This document shows positions 1 through 11,184 of a DNA stretch of 64,000 nucleotides, in pieces (the stretch's first letter is position 1; every line of letters starts with the position of its first letter). Made by a program: the position numbers and the translations under genes. Below the pieces are notes generated by a model. It did no database searches. It was not told where the DNA came from and saw only the letters and a list, made by a program, of their open reading frames with translations. This DNA comes from Oreocharis arfaki (Eukaryota; Chordata; Aves; Passeriformes; Paramythiidae): positions 486,258-550,257 of the forward strand of contig VZRR01005769.1 of NCBI GenBank assembly GCA_013398015.1, in the 5' to 3' direction.

Positions 1-820
1 CAGAGCTTTGAAAATGACAGTCCTGGGGCTTTGATGGATTCTCTGTCTCCTGAAGTCTTGAAATTAAAGTCAATATTTTTCTGTATTTCCAACAGAAGTT
101 AAAAGACTAAATGCAGACATTATTGCATGGTGTACCTGGGCTTATATAGGTGTTTGACAGGATGATCGCAGGGTGTCTTCAGGATTTGAGTTATGAGTCT
201 TGTTTGGAGTCTCGCAGTAGTGCTGCAATGTGTGCAGCAAATGATTCTCCACGTACTTGGACCTAGGCTTTTCTCATTTAAGATTATTCTGTATTTATTT
301 TCTTAACTTTTTTTTTGGTGCAGTTTTTCCAGCTGCACCCTCTCTCATTGTTTACATTGTCCATTCTAGCCAGTTCTGTAGTCCTTCCATCCTGTCTGCC
401 ACAGAAATCTGTAGCTATACTGCTGCAATACCCTTTGCTCCTGCAAACCCCCCAGCAGCCAGGTTTCCCATTCATCCGTACCCTACATTTTGTTTGTAGG
501 TGGAGCACGTTTACTTGATTAGGTTTGTTTTGTCTTGCTTTGTCATGTGTTTGGGGTTTTTTTAGGATAAAAAGGAGAAAATTAATTTTAAAGGGGGTTT
601 TTTTTGTATCTGTTCAGCACCTCCTTGGTGCAGAGGAAGTGCAAACTAAGGAGGATGGACAGCATCTGCTTGAGTCACCATGGCTTGGCCTGGTTGTGTT
701 CTCCTGTGGGACTGGCTGGCAAGTCAGCTGCTACCCAGGAAACTGAAGCCGACAAAAATTCTGCATTAACTTTTTACACTTCCTTGGCCTTTTAACAGAA
801 ACTGATCTGTTTTGGCTCAG

Positions 821-880
821 AAAAAAAAACAAACAAAAACCCACCAACCAACCAACCAAAAAAAACCAACAAAAAACCCA
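821..880. repeat. A/C-rich low-complexity tract (AACC)n
   Basis: Poly-A followed by repeated CCAA, ACCA and CAAA units. Read on the other strand it is GGTTT-rich, like the tracts at 11132-11184, 38607-38660 and 60247-60278. It explains the low-complexity peptide that an open frame on the minus strand would give here. Confidence 0.9.
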
Positions 881-3800
881 ATGTTTTGAGCCCTTTTTCT
901 TCCCGGAGTATTTATTCTCTTTGCTGTACTTCATGGCCAACTGCTGGCGTAGCTGTATTACAAAAAATTCCTAAGACTGCATTTTGCAGCAATGGCCTCA
1001 AGTGTGCTCTGACTTAATTAGTAGCAAAACCCAGCTTATATCTCTGGCTGTATGAGAGGCTTCACGCTGTTGTGTGACTGCTTATTGTTGAACATTTAGT
1101 ACAGAAGACAGTTTACCTTACAGATGTGGGGTTCATTTTTGCAAGAAAAACAGGTTAAATATGTAAGTCACCACGTAAATGCTAAGTATGATTATAAAAT
1201 GCAAAAATGATGATACAGAATTCTGTGAGGAGAGACGTGCGAGACTGCCTGTGGGCCTAGGTTTTTAGTCCTTTGCTTTTACAGCAAGAGACTAGAAATG
1301 CTTATGCAATATTAATTCAAGATATACAGCAAATTGGCATTTGGAAGCATTCAATTTTCCTCATAATTGTTCTCCATTCACTTGGCCGATTATCAGTAAT
1401 TTCAGGGAATTAAAGATGCTCTTTTTAGAAGTTTCTAGTGAACTCTTTAGAATTGTCAAACAATAACAAACCTGCCACTTAGGCAGCAATTTTCCCTCTT
1501 GCTGTCCTCATGCTGATGTTAGATCACTGTTTGGAAAGGCTAGACAAGCAAACTGCTATGCAGTAAATCGGCAGGAAAATTTTTTCAGCCTCATGCTGCT
1601 GAGTGAATTTTAATCGAAGAATTTTTGTGTTTGTTTTGTTCATGCAAAGACTTTTATCCTCCAGTTTGGGAGCAGAGAGGTTAGTCCTCTTTGATAGCAA
1701 ATCTGCTAAAGTGTATTTTGTTAAAGAACTTAATATTGTATTTTTGTGGATTAAGCTTGTTATTTTTCTGTCATCTCTAGGTGAATCCCACTGGAATGCA
1801 ATTCAAAGCACGTGATGTCCAGTTCTGTCCTTTTCCTCTGCTTTAATGTGGAAAGGGAAACAAAATAGTTAAAACCCCTCAGGAAGGGGGTTATGAAGTG
1901 CCATTTACTGAAAAGGTGGCAGTCTGTCCTCTCTGTCTGTGTCACAGGACTTCCTAAAGCACAAAGTGTGCCCAGGGACAAGAACTGCAAAACGTCTGTG
2001 GTCAGAAAGGGACTGTTTGATGGTGATCTGTGACAGCATGATCCAGTGGCCCCGTGGGGATATTATGTACCTGCCTGTAGGTGTTGGATGTGCTGAGCAT
2101 AATCATGTCTCAGTCTCATGGTCTCTGTCTCTTCATTTCTCCTGGAGTTAGCAGGCCAAGGGGCCAACATCCCAGTACTGTCCTGGTGTTGACCAGGAGT
2201 GAGGAATGTGGACATCTGAATGCGTGTGGGATTGGGTAGTTTTGGCTCCTGTTTTCAGCCCTGTTAGGTGCTGCTGCTGAAGAGGAGCAGCAGAGCTCTC
2301 CGAGATGTTTAACTGCTTTTCTCCTCAGCTATATGGAAACAGCAAAAAACTCTTACATTTGGTAGGTGGTTTTAGTCCAGTACTTGTATTTGAGATATAC
2401 CAGCTGCTTCAGAGGAACATGAGAGCAGCCTTGCTTTGCACAAATGGTTTTCGTCATCTCAGAAAAAGCAAATGCATCTGTTTGGTTTATTTTAATCTTC
2501 CCTAAATTAGAATTGCCATACTAATCACACAAAAAGGTACGATGATGGTTGTATTCCAAGAGCTGATAAAAACTGAGGGAGGTTACTGGGGGCTGCTTGA
2601 TGCTGGGCATGGAGCAAGATGCAGCCCAATCTGTCCCCTCTCGTGTGTTTTGTAATACCTGCAGTCAGGAGTTGTTCCTCCATGAGTGGTCTTTCCTCTT
2701 GTTGGCTTTTGCATGATAAAAAAGAGCCCCTTTATTGGAAATGTTCTGTTGTGGAGGGGGTGGAACACACTCCATTTTTAAGATTTAGACTTCGTTTCCA
2801 ATATGTGCAAAGTCTTGGCTTCCTTTTTAAAATTGTTCAGGAGGTTTGTGTTTTGCGTGTATTGCATGGCCAATGGGTAAGTTTTCTCTCCTAAGTTTGA
2901 ACTTGAGACTAAAAATGTTAAACATCCTTTGGAAGTATTCTCAAAAGATTGAAAAATATGTAAATCAAAATCTCATCTGACAAAAAAAAAGTGAACTCTG
3001 TCATGAATTAATAACTTTTAAAATAGTTCTAAAAATTCCAGAGAAGAACACAAAGTAATGAACTTATCCTCAGAAAGCTATTTAGTTTTAGAAACATTTA
3101 AGAAATATTTTTAGTGTATATGTGAATGATGTAAAAGATAATGTTTCAGTTTCTCTACAGACAAAATCCCAATTAAAGCTAATGTGTATCTGCATGAATA
3201 CAAATATACTTTGGTTCTGGAGTGACTTCAAAAAACATCTGCATGAGCGTTCTCTGTTTTAGGTAGCCTTTGTATTTGTAGTGATGAGTAAGTATCTTAG
3301 ATGTTATTTAATGCAGTAGATTTTTGACATCTCATATGAAATATTAAATACACTAGCACTCATAGTTATTAAAATACTCTGCCTTCAGAGATTGCATAAA
3401 CATAGGTAGCTAAACAATAATAACCTATTTTTCTGCTTTCTTATTTTGCAAAAAGCTCAAGATAACTACTTTTATTAACCAGTAAAGTGGTTTTTAATTA
3501 GAAGCACCATATTTAGTGTAAAAATGGTGTAGAACAAGAACAATTAAGAGTTAATTTTTAGATTTTTAACTAAGCACTTCAAAAAATAGAGGTGGTTCCT
3601 GCTGGAAGTACATTGACTGTGTAGTGCACGCTGCAGAGAAGTTGATGATCTGTGATAGCCTATGGATGTTCTACTCCCAGTTTGTACATCTTCCTTGTGT
3701 TTATTCTGTGAATGGCCAGGTGTTTTGTACAAGCCATGTATGGATGCATGGATTGAAAATCAATATGATAGGGAGTTCTTATTACTAGGAAGTGTTCTAA

Positions 3801-4056
3801 AGTCTAATATAGTATAAAAATGATGATAATAAGATTTTTTGTTCTCTAAAATCCTTTGCTCTCACATAGGTAGCAGAAATAACTCCATCGGTACGGGAGA
3901 TGGCTGTCTTCTCCTGTGGCTTTCTTTCAGTGGTTATGCAAGATAACTTTCTTTTGAGGAGTGGAAAATTTTGAAGAATTGCATTCCACTGAACCTTTGT
4001 GGAGAATTAACTTAAGCTGAAAGTATTATTACACAGAATTTTATTTTTGGTTGTAG

Positions 4057-4080
4057 CAGGAGCATCTTATGGATATGCAG
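4057..4080 (+). other. candidate in-frame microexon in PARD3 upstream intron (hypothetical)
   Basis: A T-rich tract (4041-4054) ends in tandem acceptors (TAG then CAG, a NAGNAG arrangement). The 24 or 21 nt after them run to a near-consensus donor, CAG|GTGAGT at 4078-4086. Both lengths are multiples of three. In the phase 1 frame of this intron, with A as the unseen first base, the insert reads TGASYGYAD with no stop. The splice-like architecture is seen directly. Its use is inferred: decoy sites of this kind are common in long introns, and I know of no PARD3 isoform with an insert here. Confidence 0.15.
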
Positions 4081-4909
4081 GTGAGTAGGGGAAGCCTGTG
4101 GATGCTGAGGACTGGATGCCATAGTGCTCCTACAGCTGTCCTTTACATCCTGACTGGCATCCCAGTGCAGCTGGGGCACTCAGCTAGAAAAGTAGTTTTT
4201 CCTTTGTGTCTCCATGTTGGCAGTGGGATGGAGAGTCACCCTTCCATGTTCCTGCTTTACTCCTAGACAAATTTCTACATGGACCAAGGTCGTTAGCCTT
4301 GATGCCGTGGGGCTATGTCTAGGTGTGTGGCATTCAAGGAAGTGAGCACTCTGTCCATCAGCCCATGTGGAAAGCAGCCCTGGCCATAGTCTCATGGGAA
4401 CTGGAACAACTGTAGTTCCTTTGTTTTCCTGGTTTTCCTTCTGTCCATCCTCAGCAGAGATTTTGTGAACTTACAGTCTTTCTGCAGGGAGGTCTTGGAA
4501 GAGAGCGAGGTGCACAAGTGCACAAGGCGCTTGTCTGGGTTCAGGTGCAGAAGGAGCCATTCAGTTGCCAGACCAGTTGGAACAGCATGGTCTTTTCTGT
4601 TTTGTGTAGAGTGCAGAGTGTGAGGGGCTTTGCAGAGTCCTTTTGTCCAGCTGATGACTTGCAGGACATTTCCAGGATAACCTGTCCTGGCTGTTGATTT
4701 TCCTTTGAATCTGGTGGCATTTCTCATGTTCGAGCAACAACCTCCAATTACTCATGCTAATGGAAGAAGACCGAGTAATATATGCTGGCAGTCCGCTCTT
4801 CTTCTCATTTCAGTGCATCAAAACATTTTGGGCTGCAGAAAAATAACTAACTTATTAATCTCCTTTGAAGAATGAAACAAAATGAGAATTCCTTAATAGC
4901 ATAAAATGA

Positions 4910-4940
4910 ATAATAATAATAATCATGATAATAATAATTT
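4910..4940. repeat. (TAA)n microsatellite, imperfect
   Basis: Repeated AAT/TAA units interrupted once by CATG (about 4924-4927). Confidence 0.85.
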
Positions 4941-5427
4941 AAAAAACCTATGGATTTTGTAAAATAAAATTCGTCCACCTCATGTTCCCTCTCTGCATGC
5001 ATATACTTGAAATTATTGTAGCACATTCTAGGATGAGACAAGGAGGCAGCCTTGTGGTGTGGAGACAGCTTGGGAAAGTTAGCTGCTGGGAATCTGACAA
5101 ATTCTGGCATGAAGTATATACCATAGTATTTCAGTAAATATCTTCTGTTAGTTCTGGCTAAAGCTGTTTCCCCACTAAGAAAGATGATCTTCATCTCTGG
5201 GCTAGAACCAATCACAAATTCTAATGAAATTTGGCAACTGCAAGCATGAAAAGTCATTGATCCAAAAATTCACGAACTGTCTTTCATGTAGCAAGACTTC
5301 CTTTTGAACCTCTGTTGAAGCTCTTTCTATTGGCTTATTCTTGGTTTTGAACTTTTAGGAATAATTTTTTACTCTCTTCAGATTTGGCAATGTGAAATAA
5401 AAAAAATTGAGTGAGAGGCACATAATT

Positions 5428-5452
5428 AAGCATGCAGTGTAACTGCATGCTT
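5428..5452. repeat. perfect inverted repeat, 10-bp arms, 5-nt loop
   Basis: AAGCATGCAG at 5428-5437 and its exact reverse complement CTGCATGCTT at 5443-5452, separated by TGTAA. It could fold as a short hairpin in RNA or DNA. It is too short for a miRNA precursor by itself. No function is evident. Confidence 0.8.
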
Positions 5453-5480
5453 CCAGGGCTGTAGAAGGAGAGGAATGAGG

Positions 5481-5530
5481 AAAAAAAAAGACGGGGGGGG
5501 AGGAGAATAAAAATTAAAAAAAAAAAAAAA
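5481..5530. repeat. A-rich / G8 / poly-A low-complexity tract
   Basis: A run of nine A, then a run of eight G, then an A-rich stretch ending in 15 A. It is purine-only apart from two T and one C. Homopolymer lengths here are likely variable and prone to sequencing error. Confidence 0.85.
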
Positions 5531-8500
5531 GATGTTGCCAAATTTTTCTAAGTGTAGAAAATGTTCTTCATTTCCAGAAGAGAACAATTTATGCTCCCTG
5601 TTGTTGTAGGGGACTCTGAAAACTACATGCAAAGTTGCTCATCTTTGCAGGTACTTCAAGCAGCACTAGTTTCCTACTGCTCGCAAGGCATGGTTTTAAA
5701 CAGCAGGAGGGTATCTGTTTCTAGAAAAGAAGAAGAATGAAGGATGTCTGTTGGTTTTTCACCCCTTGGAAAACAGCAGGTGTTACGTGTTATTGTCCCA
5801 TTGTGGGTATTATCTGAACAATTTAACAACAACTTCCAGTGTAGTCTAAATTGTCTTACTGTTTGGCTGCTGGGAACACTGGAGTTTTCTGCAGAATGTG
5901 ATCTTTAACGTTAAGAGTTAATGAGAAGATTTTAGCATGTTGTGTTGAAGCTGGAGCTTCTTATTCCCCACTCTGTAGTTGGAAAGACCTTGTTTGGTCA
6001 CCGTTAGTTTTGTGTAGTCACCAAACTTCGCAGCTTCCCAGACTGTTCTCTGACCTACCCCCGATGAAAGGTCAGGTACAACATCACATCTTCTTGCACA
6101 GAGCACCACTATTTGCCCTCCCATGTCATGGCCATGGCAGCTCCGCTGCCGTGCATCCCCTATGGATGAGGAGGGTTGGTGGCATTTCATCTCATTACTT
6201 AAACACGCAAATGCTTGATTTGTCTGTGGGGATTCAGCTTGATACTTGCAACTGAATGACAGAAAATAATATTCTTGAGATCTTTATGCTCTGTGCTTTG
6301 CCTTTGAGCTGTATTAGTCCCTGCGTGCAGAAGAGCCTTCTGCTAAATATTGTTTATCTGAGCACATGGGGTGGCATGACGTGGCCTTTTCCTAGTTCTG
6401 CTTGAGATCTTTTGCTCTTCTTGGTCATCAGCAGCAGATAGGAGTTCAGTGGAACGTTAACTCACAGAGATTTGATAACAAGAGTTGATAATGAGAGCAT
6501 GTTCCATGTATGTACCAACATGGCTCTAATAATCATAGTAAATGTTTCTGTCATGGAAACAAGAGCAAGTGCCATTAAAATGGCAGAAGCTGTTGGTAAT
6601 TTTTAATAGAATTTCAGGACTATGTTCTCTCTGTCTTAGTATAGATGTTAGTTGTAAATTTTGTTTGCTGTGTTGGAAAATCAGTAGTGTGCATAGAGGC
6701 TATTCCTTCCCACATGTTCTATTTATTTTTGTATTTTGTGCAGTAGCTATGCACATATGATTTCTGCCCAAAAAACCGCAACCCTTTAAATGATTGTGGT
6801 CGAGTTTCCTTGGTTGTCATTATGCTTCAGTTAAAAATCTCTCTAAATAATTTCTGTAAGGAAGCTATTTGGATTTTGTGTAACTCAGGTTCAGATCCAC
6901 CTCTAGGCATTGATATCTCTAAATTGCTGCCTCTCCAGCTTGACAATGGCCTGTGATATCCAGGATTGTTTTTGTGTCTCAAAAAACCCCTCAGCATAGT
7001 TTTTGATGGCTCCTGAACTTCTCTGCAGAGGAGCGAGGCTGGAGCCAGCCATGTTCACCTCAGCCTGAAAAGGAGGGTTGCCAAGTGCCCGCTCAGTGGC
7101 AAGGAACTTCTCCACCATAACATGGAGAAGTAGCAGATTAACAGCCAGACACCTCCAAAGATGGAGCATTCATCTGGTGACTGGCAAAGAAACACATCTT
7201 CCCTTACTGCTTCAAAAATAAATGAGGTAAACAACCATCATACGTAACTTGTTCATTGTTCTCGTAATTAAGACACCAGTAGGATCCCTGCTGCCACCCT
7301 TTATTTCCCATACTCTGTGTACACACAGAACTTTTCAGTGATGGTGCCATCCTGATGTCTTACTCATCCAGAAGTTCGGGGGTTTTTTTCCGTTCTAGAC
7401 CTCGGTAGAAATGCTGCAGGTTCGTTTCCTTGCCATTTGCCCCAGGAGTGGCAGGTGTGTAGGGTTTCCTTCACTGGGCAGTTCCCGCAGAGGGGATGCT
7501 GATGGGCAGCCTGGAGGCTCCGCAGCCCTCTGGGCAGTGCAGGCCTTTACTTTTCTGTCAAGTCAATTTGTGATGTAATTCATGAGCCAGTGGATGAGGC
7601 ATTAGGTTTTGATGAAGAGTAGGGAAGGAGAGAGATTCCAGTACCAGCTTCGTAAGGACTTGTGTAGTGACAAATCTCTTGCTAATTACACATGTACCTG
7701 CCGAATTGCAATTAAGCAAGTTTAACTTTTTGGCATCTGCATATGATCCACATAGGAATTCTCACTTCACATATGAGGTCATGTAGTGATGTTCGAGGCT
7801 GTGTTGGCAACAGATGTTTAAAGAAACTTTATTCTCTGATGAGTCAGAAATAGATAGAGATTAACAAGTAGTACTGAACCCCTCATACCTGTTACTGCAG
7901 GGTACTGCACTTCTCCCCACCCCTTTTCCTCCTCACATAAAAGCACAGTGGTGGCCTGGGGACCAGAAGAGGGTCACAACATTGGCAACCACTGCCAGTT
8001 TTCTCTGACTGAAACTCACTGATGAAAGAACTGTACTGTGTATTATACACAGTATATCATTCCTTGTTCTTCCCAACTGAGCTCTTCCAGTTAGGGTCTA
8101 AATCCTATTGTTGCATCTATATTTCTTCTCCTATCCAGGAAAACGTTGCAAATGTCTTCCTTCCTTTCTGAGCCTACCCAAAGCATTTAGACCATAAACA
8201 GTCAACAGTTTTCGTAGCACTGCACTAGCAGGAGGAATTTTTCCATTAAGTTTCAGGGGATTTTTCAAAGTTGTGGTAAGAAAAATATCTGCCAACTTAC
8301 TTCCTGTATCTCAGAGTGGTGAAGTTTTATCAACTCAAAGCAGCCAGGAATTCGTTCCTGTCGCTGTAAACCTTTGCTTGCACTGCAGAATGAAGATGTG
8401 TAATACAGTGACTTCATTATATTATAACTAAATATCAATCATAGTATTATTAGCAAGGCATGATCCTTAATGAAAGCAAAATAACTTCAGCAGCAGCAAG

Positions 8501-10900
8501 GTTGATGATGTTTCTACTGTCACACAACTGGTTGAAGGAGTAAAGCACGAATTTTTGCAAAAATTTTTGGCATCTGGGGGACTAGAAGTGCATTTGTCTT
8601 ATGTTTGTCGCAGTAGCATGAAAATAGGTAAAGAGGTAATCCAGCATGTTTTAAGGAAATCCATGAAGAATGTACCCAAAACCCTGAGACTGTAGCTCAT
8701 CGAAACATACTGAAACACAGTTTTTTGACAGAGATGAGTAGAACATTTGTAAAATCTGACATTTTTGTCTTTTCTTTTGGCATGCAAAGATATTTGCATT
8801 TTAGAAAAGAGCCCAGAGAAAAGAGACTGAGAGGGTGTAGGTAATTAAATTTTAATTTCAGTTTTGAAGATCTTTCTCTAATTAGCTTTAAAAGTCAGTG
8901 TCTAAGGAAATTGAGTTTCAGGGTGCAATCATAATTTTCTTCCTGGATCTTAGTATTCAAAAGTAAGAAGAAAGAATATTAGAGAAAGAGAAGGAAGATT
9001 GTTATTTTAAAGGCCTTTCAAGATAAGGATTTAACATTACCTCATTATTAAAGTATGACTGTGGCAGGTTGTTTTTTTTGTTTCTGAATTTCAAAGTCAT
9101 TGAGCAGTCATGGCTGGGAAAATGGAAAACTTAGGTTCTATTAAAAGAAACTGAAAATTATACTAGGAAAGTAAAGACTTGCCTTCTTTCTTCTGCTTTG
9201 TAAGAAGATTGTTTTTGGTGGCTTGCTTGCATTCTTTTCACTGTTGTCCATTCTTCCAGAAATGATCTTATTGTTCTATGAGTCACTTTTGATCAAAGGC
9301 ATGCTAACATAATGTCCCACATTTCTTAAAGGTGTGCTAGCATGCAGTGGGCTTCTATCTGTGTGTTTTACACAGCCAAGTGTCTTTTCTCTACATTTAT
9401 GTGATGGTTGGGGACCCAACCTGCTGCATTCATCTGCCATCTGCCAGACCACGCTGTGCATTTTTGGTGCTGTGGCCCAGCCTCTGCCCTGCTCCTGGCT
9501 GCCTGCCAGAGCTCCAACTGCATGGGGCAGTGGTGGGAGGAAAACAGGCTAAAGGTGCCTTGTCATGATTTCATGTGCAAATGCTTATAAATGTGCCATT
9601 TTAAAACTAAAGATACAAGAAAACAGAGAATATTTGATAACATTGAAAATATGTCTGTGAGAAGTACATAAGCTGTTGTTTGACGATGAATTTCTAGAAG
9701 AACAACTGAAAACAGTTGGTTTGTACGTTAAGTAGTTATAAATGTCTGGAATTGTGCAAAACAATGATTTTTTTTCTCTGTAAGAGCAGTGGAAGTCTTG
9801 TTATTTAACCAAGAGTTCTGAATGTAGAAAAATTAATTTCAGAAGTTGATCTTTTTAAGCATAAACATATTTTCAAGTGGAGAAATGCTAATTATCTAAA
9901 CTATGTCACCTTTCTTGTAATTCTGAAAGGGAAAGCCATGAATACAAAATACTTGGCATTTGCAGGTAAATGCTGTGTAATTCATGTAATATTTGTAAAT
10001 GTAGAAGCATTTGATAGAAATTTAAGTGTCTTGAAATGTGACCATAGACACTTCAGTATGGATTAAACATTGGCACAGAAATCTTAAAAATTGAAGGCAA
10101 TCTTAGTCTAGAGATTGTTGTCCAATAGGGTTTCATGAGGCCTCCTGTCACTTTTGGTTTTATTTAACATCTTTAAATCTGAGAGAATCAGTACTGTAAG
10201 GAGTATGTTAATTAAATTTTCAGATGTTGATAGACTGGGAAAATAGAATAGCGTGAATGAAACAAAGATACATAACCCAGCAGAGATGTACTACACAACT
10301 GAATACAGTTTGATTCAGCCTGAATAAATAGAAGATAATGTATAAGGACATTGATCTAAACTGAACTTACACTTCAATTATCAAGACAGATGCTGGAGTG
10401 AGACTACAGAAAAAGTTTTAGGAATTCTGTGGATGTTCAGGGTTGATACCTTGGCAATAAAATACCCAAATGTGATTACTGTTGACTATGTATTAGCATC
10501 AAAGTTCAAAAAATGACAGGGGGGATTTAAACAGCACTGAGAGTATTTCATAAAAGAAATTCACTATTCTGGGTGCCACCTGAACAAGTTAAGACTGGAA
10601 TAATATTTACAAAAATGAACAGCAGTAGAGAAATGAAAGAGGCAAAGGTTATGTGCTGTGTAGCACTGTTTAGGGGAGAATTAAGACGTATGAAAAGAGA
10701 ATTTTTTTAGGGAAGGGGAAGTAATTAGTGACAGAAGAATAAACTTGGGGAGAATAATACAAATAAACAAATTCTGGAGATTTTGCCATTCAGAAATGCT
10801 GCAAATTATTTTTTAAATAATCATTACTTAAAACTGGAACGGATTCTAGGAGAGAGAAAAATACTGCTCTGGGCCGTGAGGAGAGAGTTGGTGGGGTGTG

Positions 10901-10906
10901 TATAAC

Positions 10907-10937
<31 letters not shown>

Positions 10938-10948
10938 TATATGCATAT
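10901..10948. repeat. (TA)n microsatellite
   Basis: About 14 uninterrupted TA units in the middle of a TA-rich stretch with two small interruptions (AACT at the start, AAA near 10931). Probably length-polymorphic. Confidence 0.92.
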
Positions 10949-11131
10949 CCTCCTGCTTTAATGTGACACTCAAAAGTATGTTTCTAAAAAGATCTGCAAC
11001 TGGTAGTAGCTTTGCAGTGCTCCTGTTTTGTGTCCCTCCCAGCTGTCATCTCCCTATAGTGTGCCTGTTTTCTTCAGGACGGGTGGTGCCTGTGTGCCAG
11101 CAGTAGTTCCTCACCTCTTGGAATGGCTTAA

Positions 11132-11184
11132 GGTTTTGGTTTTGTTTGTTTGTTTGGTTGGTTTTTTTTGTTTTGGTCCCCCCC
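11132..11184. repeat. G/T-rich low-complexity tract (TTTG)n/(TTGG)n followed by C7
   Basis: Repeated TTTG, TTGG and T-runs, ending in a run of seven C just after. It resembles the reverse complement of the A/C-rich tract at 821-880. Confidence 0.85.

Noticed and set aside
614..634. Possible RE1/NRSF site (TTCAGCACC)
   Set aside because: Only the left half matches; the right half of the motif is absent.
4392..4727. 111-codon open frame, minus strand
   Set aside because: No recognisable motif, no splice or promoter context, and similar lengths occur by chance in 64 kb.
4847..5257. 136-codon open frame, minus strand
   Set aside because: Much of its C-terminal part is the TAA microsatellite translated as a Tyr-rich run.
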